This document shows positions 34,613 through 45,327 of a stretch of DNA of 64,000 bases, piece by piece (position 1 is the first letter of the stretch; the number at the start of each line of letters is the position of its first letter). Below the pieces are notes generated by a model, which ran no database searches, was not told the DNA's origin, and saw only the letters and a list, made by a program, of their open reading frames with translations. The position numbers and the translations under genes are program-made. Origin of the DNA: Adiantum capillus-veneris (lineage: Eukaryota; Streptophyta; Polypodiopsida; Polypodiales; Pteridaceae); assembly GCA_014529385.2 (NCBI GenBank), contig CM043950.1, forward strand, positions 156,585,545 through 156,649,544, written 5' to 3'.

Positions 34613-35745
34613 AGAGGAACATCTTCTTTCAACCACAAGGAAAATCTTCAGCAACAACACCATCAAAAACCCCAACAACACCTCAAGTCAATGCAAAAAA
34701 GGAGCAACCAACCATCACAGAAAAAGGTAAAGCAAAAGGTAAACACTGAAATATATCAACCTCGCAAGTCAAATTTACCCTCAATGAGCCTCCATAAAAA
34801 TTCCCGTGAAGCCTCTACATCAAGAGCTAAACCATCGACAATGCAATGGAAACCGAAACAAAAAGTCTATCAACCAAAGTTTTCATCATAGAAAAGAATC
34901 AAGAAGAAGCGGAAGGGAATCAACCAAGTGTTAGTATCCAAAGAGAATATCAAAGTCAAAGACCCAATTTGGATACATGAAACACAAGTTCAACATCAAC
35001 AACGAAAGGTGACAGGGTGGGTAGCATCAAATGAGTCAATCACTGCTCAGGGCTACGTCCAAGGAAACGATAATGTTTAGGCCAAAAAATCTAAAGTAAC
35101 AACCTAGATCTACTCGCCTCAACCAAAGAGTTTTACAAAGAGCAAGACGAGCTATAAACGCAAGACAAACAACTCAATCAGGAGAAAGAACTACCACAAA
35201 AGGCAAAAGCAAACATCAAAGCAAGAAACAATGCAACAAGTTTGGGTACCAAAGTCAGATGTCGGCAAAGCTACCCAACACAAATAGGTGAAGAAGCGGA
35301 TGATTCCAATGAACTACTCAAAGCACAAGGATTTTATGAAGGTAACACTCAAATATGGTTACCAAAAACTGTAGCTCAATCTGGAACAATGACGAGAAAT
35401 CTGCAGCACAAGCTTCTTCCCAAAGTCAAGCAATGATAACCAATAGCCACCAGAAGCCAATTTCAACCAAGACTGCTACAATCTATAGATGGATACCTCG
35501 TCATCAACTACAAAATCAGGGCTTCTACAACGACAACAATCAGTTATGGATATCGAAGCCTAGTGTCCACCAAGTCATCGAGAAAAAGAAGAAAATTCAA
35601 AAGACGATCACACAAGGACCAAAAACAAGATGGGTTTTGAAATTTCTTGTGGAAACTCAAACACAAATAACCCACACACAAATTCAACTGCTTCTCATAC
35701 AAGGTAAAGAAAAGGCTACATCAGTCACTCGACAAGCAAGTTAAG
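34613..35745 (+). pseudogene. Gypsy 2 Trp-Pro repeat tail
   Basis: Gln- and Lys-rich sequence in which a short motif recurs: QVWVPKSDV (35238), QIWLPKTVAQ (about 35350), YRWIPRHQ (about 35485), QLWISKPSV (about 35543) and RWVLKF (about 35630). The giant element has the same style at 44530-45327. The frames are broken by stops and shifts. The function is unknown; position and repetition suggest a low-complexity C-terminal extension of the polyprotein. Confidence 0.6.
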
Positions 35746-36459
35746 AGGAGCCAAAATATGCCAACCTACTCAACAAAATGGTGGCATCCAATGACCAACA
35801 CAATGGAAGAGGCCTAAATTTCTAGAACTTATGGAATTGGATTTCTGGCCTTGAACAAGTACGTCCAAGTTGCCATTAAAAATACATGGCATAAAAGTCA
35901 TAGTCGGGAAGCTAAGCTACCAAATGAGCGAGGTGCTAGTCCCAAACCGTCATGTGATATTCTCTGTGGTCTAAGCGTCTTAGTTACTCTAGAAACTGCT
36001 CAGGCTGGAAGAGTTGAGCATAATTACGTTGTGTTGCTCATGCTAGTATAGGTGAGCATAAGAGTCAAAGTCGTTGTAGTATAGTGGTGAAGTGAGGGAG
36101 GAAGTCCAAAAGACACTCACACGCTCAACACAGTGAGGTGTGGGTGGAGAAGCTTCTACATCAAAAACCCTTCTTGGAAATATGGAAGCTACAACAACAT
36201 CCTTTGATGTCACATGTGCTACATTTGTTCCTTGAAGCACCAATCAACTCCATCTTCCTCAATGCATGCTTCTGTTCGACAAATTTCTCGCATGCATATA
36301 GAGTGTATTATAATTTTCACTTGCATTAGACACTCTTCCTTTGTTTCTCTCAAGCACTCTCCTTGCATGATAGGTACTTCAAGTCCAAATGCTCAACTCC
36401 AATAAGAGCGTATACCAAAGGCACTTGATTATTAGTTTTGACCACCCAAAAACCTTAGC
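35746..36459. other. No recognised gene
   Basis: Short open frames of up to 66 codons, none with motifs. It may be the 3' non-coding interior of gypsy 2. Confidence 0.4.
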
Positions 36460-36815
36460 TAAGGTATAAAAGCCAATTTTTGTAAGTTTTTTATAAGTTT
36501 TGGATAAGAAATACACAGTGTGAGCTAACGGTGCTCACTTCTCTCCTTATCGCACTTCCTACTCCCTCTCTGGTTGTCACATTGCAATTGCGTTTGTTGC
36601 ATTGCAACCACAGATAAGAGCTCTACGCATTGATGGAAGCCATTCACAGTATTCCGTAGTTTTTGGTGTCGCCAACCCGCGGCCTAATTTCATCATAACT
36701 AGGAATTTACACTTTTAAATTGAAAACTAAGCATAGGCAGAGTATTGGGGCATCATTGCTAAGCATTTAGATGCATTCTGGGTAAAAAACGACTAGGTCA
36801 AAAATCCACTGCTGT
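36460..36815 (+). repeat. LTR-like sequence related to 1014-1392
   Basis: Shares CTAAGGTATAAAAGCC (TATA-like), GTTTGTTGCATTGCA and GCATTCTGGGT...ACTAGGTCAAA with the sequence at 1014-1392, in the same order and similar spacing. It could be the 3' LTR of gypsy 2. Ends are not defined. Confidence 0.4.
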
Positions 36816-37222
36816 TAATAATCGCGATTTTGTAACTTGACCTAAAGTGGGGTTTGATACTATAAAGTGGGGTTTGACATAAAGTGGGATTTTGTAACTT
36901 GACCTAAAGTGGGGTTTGAGACCATATGCATGTGTGCTTAGGTCTTATAAACTTGTCCTAGAAGTTTTGTTACGTTTGGATGTCATTTGATGCTGTAACG
37001 GATGTGATTTACTTGCCGATGAGTGATTGGGTTTTGGTGATTTCAGTCACTTGAGTGTAGCCTGAGTTCGATGCGAGTTGTTAGTTGTTTTCCGAGAGAT
37101 TGACAACCTCTTGTAGACTCTATACACTAGTCGAGTTAGCTTCGTCCCATGGTTTGACATATAAATCATGGTTCTCGCTAATACTACAATAAGAAAAGAT
37201 GGTGAGGTTAGATATACATCCC
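36816..37222. other. Unassigned DNA left of the giant gypsy element
   Basis: Contains a short tandem repeat of GTAACTTGACCTAAAGTGGG (about 36832-36920). No gene. Confidence 0.45.
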
Positions 37223-37227
37223 ACAGC

Positions 37228-38162
37228 TATTGGCGGATACGCCGTGACGGACGTCAACACAACGAGAATTCACCTAACAAGATTTGTCAGCTAAGGACAA
37301 ATCTCGACCCGCAGGCGTGTGGAAGCAAGCATAGGGTGTCAACCTACACTCGACCGACTCTCGACTAATTCTTACAGAGGTCTCTACCCAATGTCTCAGC
37401 TACAGCCTTCAAGAGTTCATAAAAAGAGATTTTCTACAACGCTTCCAAGAGCTAAATACCCATCAAACGTTCTCAAAATGCCACAGAATTTGAAGGAGAC
37501 TCTACTAACACCAATAGGTCGCTCTCCCTAAGGTCCATGAAACAAAATCCCAACCCTAAACACCTGGTGCAAAATCACGTAGGATGTCTGGTCAAAATTT
37601 GTAGGTCGTTGTTTCCGAAAACTAAAGTGCTTAATGTGTAGCTTCACTCAATGCGAACGCGTGGATATGTTGAAATGCGAAAACAGAAAATGTATGCTCA
37701 CCGAATCACCAGATGTAGCTCGTGGGTCGAGCTAGCAAAACCAGACCGTACACCCGCAATGTAGGTATTGGTGCGTAGAGTGCGTAGCTCTCATTGGGGG
37801 CAACACACTGCACTTCTCCGCACTCGATTCCAACCACCGGTGCACGCATAGCGTCAAGATGAAACTCTCACTCTCTCTCGTACATAGTACGCTCACTCAC
37901 ACAGACAGAATATTTAAAAATGACAAAGGTTTTTTTCATTAAAGTCAAAAGTGCTATAAATACCTTACAAACTCAAACCCTAAGGTTCCAATTTAACCAT
38001 CCACTCAATCCAAATGTAAAAAATGGGATACAATCTGGAAACTTTTGTAAGCCCCACTATTTACAAAGGTAAAATGTCGGTTTTTATCAATTAAAGAATA
38101 ATTACAAAAAATAATATTCCACCGAGCAATCATTCTCCGTAGGGTGTGTCCACTTGCTAACA
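37228..38162 (-). repeat. 3' LTR of the giant gypsy element
   Basis: 935 bp. On the plus strand it begins TATTGGCGGATACGCC and ends GCTAACA. It includes ATCACGTAGGATGTCT near 37576, a half-site of the palindrome found in the internal arrays; the other LTR has ATCACGTAGTATTTTT there. Confidence 0.95.
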
Positions 38163-38176
38163 CTCCCCTCTCCTAG
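38163..38176 (-). other. Polypurine tract of the giant gypsy element
   Basis: The minus strand reads CTAGGAGAGGGGAG right before TGTTAGC, the start of the 3' LTR. Confidence 0.88.
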
Positions 38177-38213
38177 TTCATGTCGTCCCCGACATGGCAG
38201 TCGAGATGCTTCT

Positions 38214-41200
38214 TTAATGGAGGCTTTCTCGCATCTTTAGAAGGGACTCATATTGCGCATGTTGGGCGAGTAACGTCGGGCCAAATATATCTATGTTGAT
38301 GGTGAAGAAGCCGGTGTAGAAGGCTTCTTCAAAGGCCTGGAGGTGATACGAAGGCAAAAAAATAATCCTCTGATATAGTGCATGTATCACCTCATGAGAA
38401 GGTTGAGCAGACAGATCGTAGGCACATCTGTATGTATCTTGGAAGAAAAAGATACTGTCTGTCGCCTGGCTAGGTTTGAAGGTTTTGAAGACCGCCAGAA
38501 GGGTTTTACATATTTTTCTCAGCATGATGCAAGATAGGTCTGGCGAGCCAGTGAACAATTTGATGGCGCCCGTTAGGGTTTTCACCATGTATTGCTCACT
38601 CATTCTCTCGCGTGCCTTCAAGCCTGGCAGCTTCGGGTAATTGAGCCAAGTGGGTTGGCTTCTCTACAACAGCTCTTGGGCTTTCCATGTCCTCATCCTT
38701 GGTAGAGGGCAAAAACTGAGGTTGTCTGATTCTTTTGGGCTCCTCTACCATATGGATTAGATATTGTGGATATTTTGTGAGCCATGCCTTTCTCCACCTG
38801 GATTCAGAATCCACTATCAGCTTGACTCCTTCAGGTTTGGAGATATCTGCTTTGTACAATGGCACTGTTGGCTCCTCTTTTATCCGTTTGTTGATCATAG
38901 CAGCTTCATACTTTAGCAGAGGATATGGGAGAGAAGGCTGTAGCCATTCACGTCGAAGGATACTGGCATCTATCTGCTGAATTGTCATTGATTTAAACAC
39001 TCTCTACTCCCACTCCAATGCTTCTCTGGCTGTGTCTTTTACTGCCGCTTCTATGGCCTTCTACAACTTTTCTTCTTCCTCTTGTGTCAGATCCTGGGGT
39101 TCTTGTGAGGGTCCCACCAGGATTTCCTCTTGCAAATTGGTGTCCACGGGATCTAACACATTTTCTATGTCAATTCCCTCCATTGCTGCTGACCCGGTGC
39201 TAAACTGCTGCTCTTCAATTTGTTGTTGGCCTTTCAGCTCATCTATTTGCTTCTGAAATGTCTTCTTTGCCTCTTCCACTTGATCTCCCATATTCACTAG
39301 GAGGTCGTTCATATCTGCATTTATTTTTTCCGCCTCCTCAAGATTTCTCTTGATGTCTTCACTTTCTGTTTGCCATCTCTAAAATTCCTCGTCCATCTTT
39401 CTTTTCACAGTTTCCAAGTCATTTTTCATGGCTTGGTTCTCTTCTTCCAAGCGGTTTTGCATTACAAGAGATCCCTCGGCTAGCATCAGTCTTTGCCTTT
39501 TCTCTAATGTCAACTCCTTTTGGAGTTCCTTCATTTGTTCTTCGTACAAATCAGTCTCTGAAGTTGTGCCAGTCGAGCTAGCAGCTCTGACTCTGGCCGG
39601 AGATGCCCTTAGCCTTTGGATAGTGTGATCTTTTACTTTAATCTGATCTTTTAACTCTATTACCTCATCCTGGCTTGCCTCATGTTCTATCTCAGCCTTT
39701 TCCTTGGTATTTCTCAAGGTTTCCACCTCTTTGGACTTTTCAACAAGTTGTAGAGTCAGGTTGCCCATTTCTCTCTTCGCATTTGTCAATGACTTGCTGA
39801 TTTTCTTGTATTCTTTCTCTACTCTTTGAAGCTTGTGTTCGGCTGCTTGATTTTGTCGTTCCATCTCCTGGCATCTTTGTAATGCCGCGTCCAGACTAGC
39901 TTGTAGCTTTGTTTGTTCTCCATATTCTCTTGGCCCTGTTTCTGCATTGAGTCCACTTCAGCTTTGATATGCACTTCGTTTGTTTTGAGAGTATCAATCT
40001 CACTCTCAGTGGCCATTGATCTTGCTCTAAGCCCGGTTAGCTTTTGAATTACCACATCCCAATCATTGGTCAGTGGCTTTAGGTCCGCCATCTCTTTCAA
40101 TTCTACTAACCGAAAGCTCTGCATTTGTTCCGTGGGTTTTGTGCTTGCCAACTCAAAGGCTATAGTAGCTGCCTCTTCTTGAGAATACCCAGCAGCTAGT
40201 AGATCAAGAAATATTCTGAAATTTCTTTCTTCTGGATCTGGCTGCTTCTCTTTGGGCTTAGTTTCTGCCTTCTGCTCTTCCTCTTGGCTCTTTTCTTGCT
40301 TGGACTCTTCTTGTTCATCAGTTATATTCAGCTCCTTTTTTTGTTGGGTTTGTGGAGGGCTAAGAGGAGGTGGTGATGGCGGTGGGCTGGATTCCCGGCT
40401 TGACGGTGGAGTTGGTGGCTTTTTCTTGAAATCCCGGTCCGCCTTGGTCTTTCTCTCTGTTTCTTGGCCTTCCTGCTCTTCTAGCAGTTGCTGTCTTACT
40501 TCGTCCACCTCTTCTTTTGTAAATGGGATATTTGGGATATTTTCTGCCGTAGCATCTAGAATCTCAAAGCTTTTGATGTAGTCTTCAAACCTATCCTGGG
40601 GAACCCTTCGAGATGATCCCGACATGGCTTCCAGGGATGGCTTCCACAACTCGCTTAGATCTCCCTTGAGTGCTCTTTCGGCTCTGAAGCTTTCCATTAG
40701 TCTTTCTATCCGCGCCGCTTTTTGTGACTTGGTTTCTTTGATCGGCACTTGTAGACTTTCTTTCATTCCTTTCTTCAACTCTGGCTGCTCTTCTAGCACG
40801 GTCTCTAACCGGCGCTTCATCCTTGTGGATACCCTGGGTGCTTTGGGAGTTTCTTCTTCTTTATCTTCCTTTAGCTTTAGCCAATCATTCTGTGAGGGAG
40901 GTTCATGCCAGTTTCCTTTGGCATTCAATGCTCCATAGACCACTTTTGTTATTAGCTCACTAGGTACAATATAGGTGGGATTTTTGTTCCCCATCTTCAC
41001 CAGGTTGTCATGGATGTAAGCAGCATAATTTATCACTTTTGGCTTGCTCTTCTGAATTGCCCAGGTGAAAGTGGTGGCAATGGCTCCAGGTGGCATCCTG
41101 TATTTTTGTGGCCACTTTTTACACATGTGGAAGTATTGGTTGTAGAGTTGGCTCATGATAGCCACTTTTGGGTTTGCAATATCTTCAAATGTGTAGTTGT

Positions 41201-41699
41201 TCTTCTTTTCCGAGTAGACCTTGACTTCATCTCTCCTCTTTTTCACACTATCTCCTTTGTTTGAGATGTCAAGTGCGGTTGCCACCACCCTCTCTGTGAT
41301 GACAATCATGGTATCTGGCTTGCCTTGCAGATCGGTGACTCGGGCCACTCCATCTTCTTTGATTGTGGTTAAAAATTCCCACACTCTTTTAATGTCAATC
41401 CCCGCTGGCAAAGCTTCAAAGTAGTTGTGTAGATCCAGCTTCTCCAGGTAATCCCCCAACTTGCTCCTGAAAAATTCATTGAGCTCCCGAGTTACATGGG
41501 TAGCTCCACTGCATTTCCTTCAGGATCTTTGAATACTCCTTGGTAGATTCTCAAATCATTGGACTCTAGCAAAATCATCCTGAATCCATGTGCTTGTGGG
41601 CTTCAGAGTTCCTTCTGGGATCACAAACGGCTCCACTTCTTCTAAGTAGTCTTTTATAGTCATCCTCTTCTTCTTTGCAGGTGATTTTGCGGCTGCCAT
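38214..41699 (-). pseudogene. Extra ORF downstream of pol: coiled-coil protein of about 1,160 codons, unknown family
   Basis: The start at 41699 (MAAAKSPAKKKRM, a possible nuclear signal) opens a frame that, after frameshifts near 41560 and 41500, runs as one 546-codon block (41459-39819). The first part has conserved-looking segments (AGIDIKRVWEFLTTIKEDG, MPPGAIATTFTWAI). Next come a Pro/Ser linker (PPTPPSSRESSPPPSPPPL, about 40400), then long Glu/Lys heptad sequence typical of coiled coil (about 40000-39070), then a globular C-terminal part (39000-38214, SRWRKAWLTKYPQYLIHMV). One frameshift lies near 39915 and another near 38600; TAG codons at 39377, 39059 and 39014 are in frame. It lies in the sense direction between integrase and the 3' LTR, the place of env-like or extra ORFs. 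There is no signal peptide or membrane segment, so it is not an obvious envelope protein. I do not recognise the family. Confidence 0.78.
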
Positions 41700-41864
41700 G
41701 GATCCTGTTGCACTCAGTAGTCCAAAGTTAGCATTTTTTCCATATTAGCTGATAAACTGAGTCCTAACTACCCAAATGACTTGAAAATTGAAAATAAAAC
41801 TTAAAAGGAACTAGAGAAACTCTGCATTTTCCCACAGTAACTTTCTGGCTAAAAATTATCATTT
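41700..41864. other. Non-coding DNA upstream of the extra ORF
   Basis: Short spacer between the palindrome array and the extra ORF start (in element direction the array lies upstream). It could hold a promoter or splice acceptor for the extra ORF. Confidence 0.4.
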
Positions 41865-42743
41865 AGACATCCTACGCATAGGATGTCTACCTTGCCTGTT
41901 TTTGGTGACACTTGTCAGGCTCGTGGCCCTTAACTTGTGCAACATGGCTATGTAATTGGAATTGGGTTTGGGCATCAAAAAGTGCAATTCTGGGCAGATT
42001 CAGGATTTTGGCTCACAAATTGGGTAGGATGTCCTCAACAGGTGGCAATTGATATTCAAATGGGTTGAAAGTGGATATACAGGCTTCTTAAACCATGTTA
42101 ATGGCTTCCATGAAGTCAGATCCTGCACAATAGGTGAATATCACACTAGAGACATCCTACACGTAGGATGTCTATTTCATCAAAATACCTTGAATTTGGT
42201 TATGTGGGTAGCCCTTAGCATGTGGAGCATGGCCCTGCTCTTGGATTTTGATTTGGATAAGCATTGGTGTTGTAATGGGCATGTGTAGTGTTTTTAGGCT
42301 CAAAAAGTGCATCTTGGAGGTGTTGGGGGCCAAATGTGATGGGAATGGCTTGAAACTTGATATATGAGCCTATGAAGGTGTTATAAAGAGATGTGGAACT
42401 CAAAAATACTATCTGGGGGTCAAATTGGTTATTTAGACATCCTACAGGTAGGATGTCTATTTCATCATTTTTTACATCTGACCCCACAATTAGCTCGGCA
42501 ATGTGCTCATGAGTATATTGTGCAAGTTTCATGTGATTTGGACTAGTTTTGGTAGGTCTATGACCCATTATTGCCTCTATGCTCTGACTTTGCGTTTTTT
42601 GATGCACATGAGGTCAATTTTTGTCCAAATGTGATGAAACTTGGTGGCTAGCATGTACAGGCTATTCAAAAGCTGTGTGTGATAAGAGATGTTGAGTTTG
42701 GTGCCCAGATATGGCCTTGAGACATCCTACGCGTAGGATGTCT
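41865..42743. repeat. Palindrome array 1: four copies at an exact 285-bp period
   Basis: A 24-bp inverted repeat (half-site AGACATCCTACG plus its complement) lies at 41865-41888, 42150-42173, 42435-42458 and 42720-42743. The start-to-start distance is 285 bp each time. Central bases vary (GCAT, ACGT, AGGT, GCGT) while the outer AGACATCCTA and TAGGATGTCT are invariant. The DNA between is a much more diverged tandem repeat (shared phrases such as GGCCCTT-ACTTGTG/GCCCTTAGCATGTG and CTCAAAAAGTGCA). The palindrome is therefore better conserved than its surroundings. Confidence 0.95.
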
Positions 42744-44529
42744 CCTGATGAAATTTATATGGGAAGTGCTACTGCCCGGGGCATTCACTTATCAAAAGAC
42801 CCCTATATCACGTGCGTTCAAGAGGTAATTAATAATACCCCAATATACATACTATACTTACACTGTGAGCCTATTTAAAAAACCCCCACCCCCCTCTGTA
42901 TGTATACATTTTTTTACATTTTGGTCTTTTTAATAATCCTCTCCGGTTAACTCATGTGATATCATACACATTCTAAAAGGTGACCACCCCGGGTGCTACT
43001 GGTGCCTGCCCTGAGCCCCCCTGAGTCTCTTTTAAGCCCTATTTAAACAAAAAAGTCAAATAGATAGAAAGAAACTCCCTGTTTGGCTTTCAGAGCCTCT
43101 GAGCCGTTTTTTGAATCTTGGAGTGCTTTTCGGCGATGAAATTTCTTGATGTTAGTCTCCATAGCTTCACGGTCCCTTGGGGATCCTAGCCATATGGTTT
43201 TTGTTGACTTTGGCTTTCACCGGAGCTTCGTTTGGCAATTTGTCACTCTGGAAGCGCCTGTTGTTGCATTTACATGTCCTCGATGACTTGTGGTGGTCTA
43301 CCACCATAGGACTTGGTTGTTGATGGTTTAGGAAAGCCGCTCGTGAAGTTTGGTGGCAAACGGACATGCGGTTTGGCCGTGAGAGCTAATTGACGCTTTG
43401 TGTGTCTGATGCCGTTTTTGAAGCTTAATGCCGCTTCGGGTCACCTTATGGCCATGTGGGATATATAGACTTGTCGAGCATGTTGAGATGTTCCTACCCA
43501 TGAGTTTTGGTAGCATTTGGACGCCTTTTCGCCGATTTACCATTTGGTGGCCTCTTGCAGGGCTCTAGAAGTTAGGGTTTTGTTCGATGGTTTTCTACTG
43601 CCTTTGGGCATCCAAGAGTGGTCTCCTATGCTAGGGTAAGCCGCGGATGAAGTTTCATTGCTTTTGGGTTAGCCGTTAGGTGGCCACTTCTACCTGTAGG
43701 TCCCTACTGTTCGCTTCTCGTGTGAACCCTACACTAGTTTTCGCGACAAAACATCAAACATACGTGAAACGTTCAAGGTGGTGAGCCTACCTCTCATGTC
43801 TGGAGCATGTCGGGTGGTCGTGCATGTCGTAAAAGCCGTTGGAAGTTCGGTTCGCTCTAGGTGGCAAGAGCTCTCTCTCAAGAAGGCAATAGTAGAAATG
43901 AGCTTAAATGAAGTGAGAAAATCTTATAATGGGGGTCCTTGAACCACTTTCCATGAAATTTGACATGTGCTGATTATCCCCATATATATTCTTTTCATTA
44001 CGATCATTTTTCACCTGCTTTTTGTATTTTTGAAGTTTTTCTATCGATAATTAGTAAAATTAAAAAGAAAATAGCAAATTAAACCCAAAAAATCCCCAAA
44101 AATCATAATAACTCCAAAACATCACCACAAAACACTACATACACTCACATGCAATTTTTATGGCCAGATTTCTCCGATTTACCAATATTTTGCAAGAAAA
44201 ATGGCTATTTTTTCCTATATACACACACCTAGGGGTTTGATTTGGCGTTTGGCCCCATATACTTGTAGATTCATGATGTATAAGGGCATATGTACTTAGG
44301 TTAGTCCAGAAAATTTCACAATCAAACGACAACCCTCTAAAATAGTAAAAAAACAGGCCCTTTTTTTTTCGTTTTACCATTGGGTCCGCATTTGAGAATG
44401 CCTCCCCTCCTCATAGCCAGAGTCCTCCCGGACGACAAGGTCTCGCCTTGGTGTATGTGCCGTGCATGGAGTAAAACAATTGTGCTAATTCTCGGCCGTG
44501 TAATGTGGCCCTATATGATGCATACTCAG
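42744..44529. other. Non-coding region of the giant gypsy element
   Basis: No gene is recognised. It includes a GC-rich phrase CTGCCCGGGGCA (42771) with a related CCACCCCGGGTGCTACTGG at about 42985, and an AT-rich stretch at 44040-44370. Open frames up to 81 codons have no motifs. It could contain a further small insertion, but I see no defined ends. Confidence 0.45.
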
Positions 44530-45327
44530 TCAATGCATGGAAAAAAATGCTGTGCAAGGGGAGGGTATAAGCAAGATGCTTATTGGCATTCGCCGTCGAG
44601 GTTTCCTGTTTGTTGTTGATTTGGTTGGCGGATTTTCTTTGCAAGTAAAAGTTGTAACTCTACCGCTCTCTGTTTGATCGTTTTTCTTGCAAAAGTCGCT
44701 TGGTTTGCCGCTACTGTTGATATGGCCATGGTTGTCTCCTTGGAGAGAATTGTCGTGGCAGAATTGGCCATATTCTTTGTCTCTTTTTTTTTCCCATTTG
44801 TAGCTTTGTTTTGGAGGATTTTGTAGGTTTATTGCTACTTCCGCGGTTGTCATTGTTGTGCTGCTGATTGGCACCCACATTGATCGGTTTACCGATTTCA
44901 TATGTAGTGTATGTCTGCATGCCGATGTTGCTTGTACTGAAGGGAGTTCCTGTTGCTTGGGTTTCAGGATCCAAATGCGAGTCGCATGTAAGTTGTTACT
45001 AAGCATTCTCTTTGGGATCCATATCTTTTTTATTCCCTTGGTTTTGGGTGGATTTTTGTGCTTCTCTTGTTGACTTCTTTTGTTGTAGTGTGGTTTGTCT
45101 GCCATGTCATCTCTATCCTTCCACACCCAAACTTGTTTTTCTCGTGTTGCTAACCTTGATCTTTTCACTACGGTCGGTGTTGTTTTATGTTTGGAGTGAA
45201 CATGGTTGGCAGTTCCTTGTTTGGTGGCCATGGGTATCGTGTTGTTCTGTAGTGGCACCCATACTTTTGGCTCTTTATCCAGTGACCTGTGTTGCTGCCA
45301 TCTGGTTCTTCCAAGGTTGCTGAGCAA
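44530..45327 (-). pseudogene. Trp-Pro repeat tail of the giant gypsy polyprotein
   Basis: A 265-codon minus frame, Lys/Gln/Thr-rich, in which a short motif recurs: KVWVPLQNN, QVWVWKDRD, KIWIPKRML, RIWILKPKQ and MWVPISS. The spacing is about 25-50 residues. It follows the second protease-like domain with one frameshift (overlap at 45275-45327), so the two were probably one chain. Gypsy 2 has the same arrangement. The function is unknown; short Trp-containing repeats may be binding motifs, which is inference. Confidence 0.65.

Larger units (their letters stand above)
23903..35745 (+). mobile_element. Truncated Ty3/gypsy element 2 lacking RT and integrase, split by a CACTA transposon
   Basis: Plus-strand pieces in order: gag C-terminus, two zinc knuckles, first protease, linker, first half of a second protease-like domain (to 26360), CACTA insertion (26361-34458), second half of that domain, and a Trp-Pro repeat tail (to 35745). 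Each has a clear relative in the giant gypsy element at 37-56 kb, but the whole RT-RNase H-integrase block that lies between the two protease domains there is missing here. The 5' end is truncated inside gag. A possible 3' LTR lies at 36460-36815. The lineage is the same as the giant element, clearly diverged. Confidence 0.82.

Noticed and set aside
40252-40938. Plus-strand open frames of about 105 codons
   Set aside because: They are antisense shadows of the extra coiled-coil ORF, caused by its biased Glu/Lys/Ser codon use.
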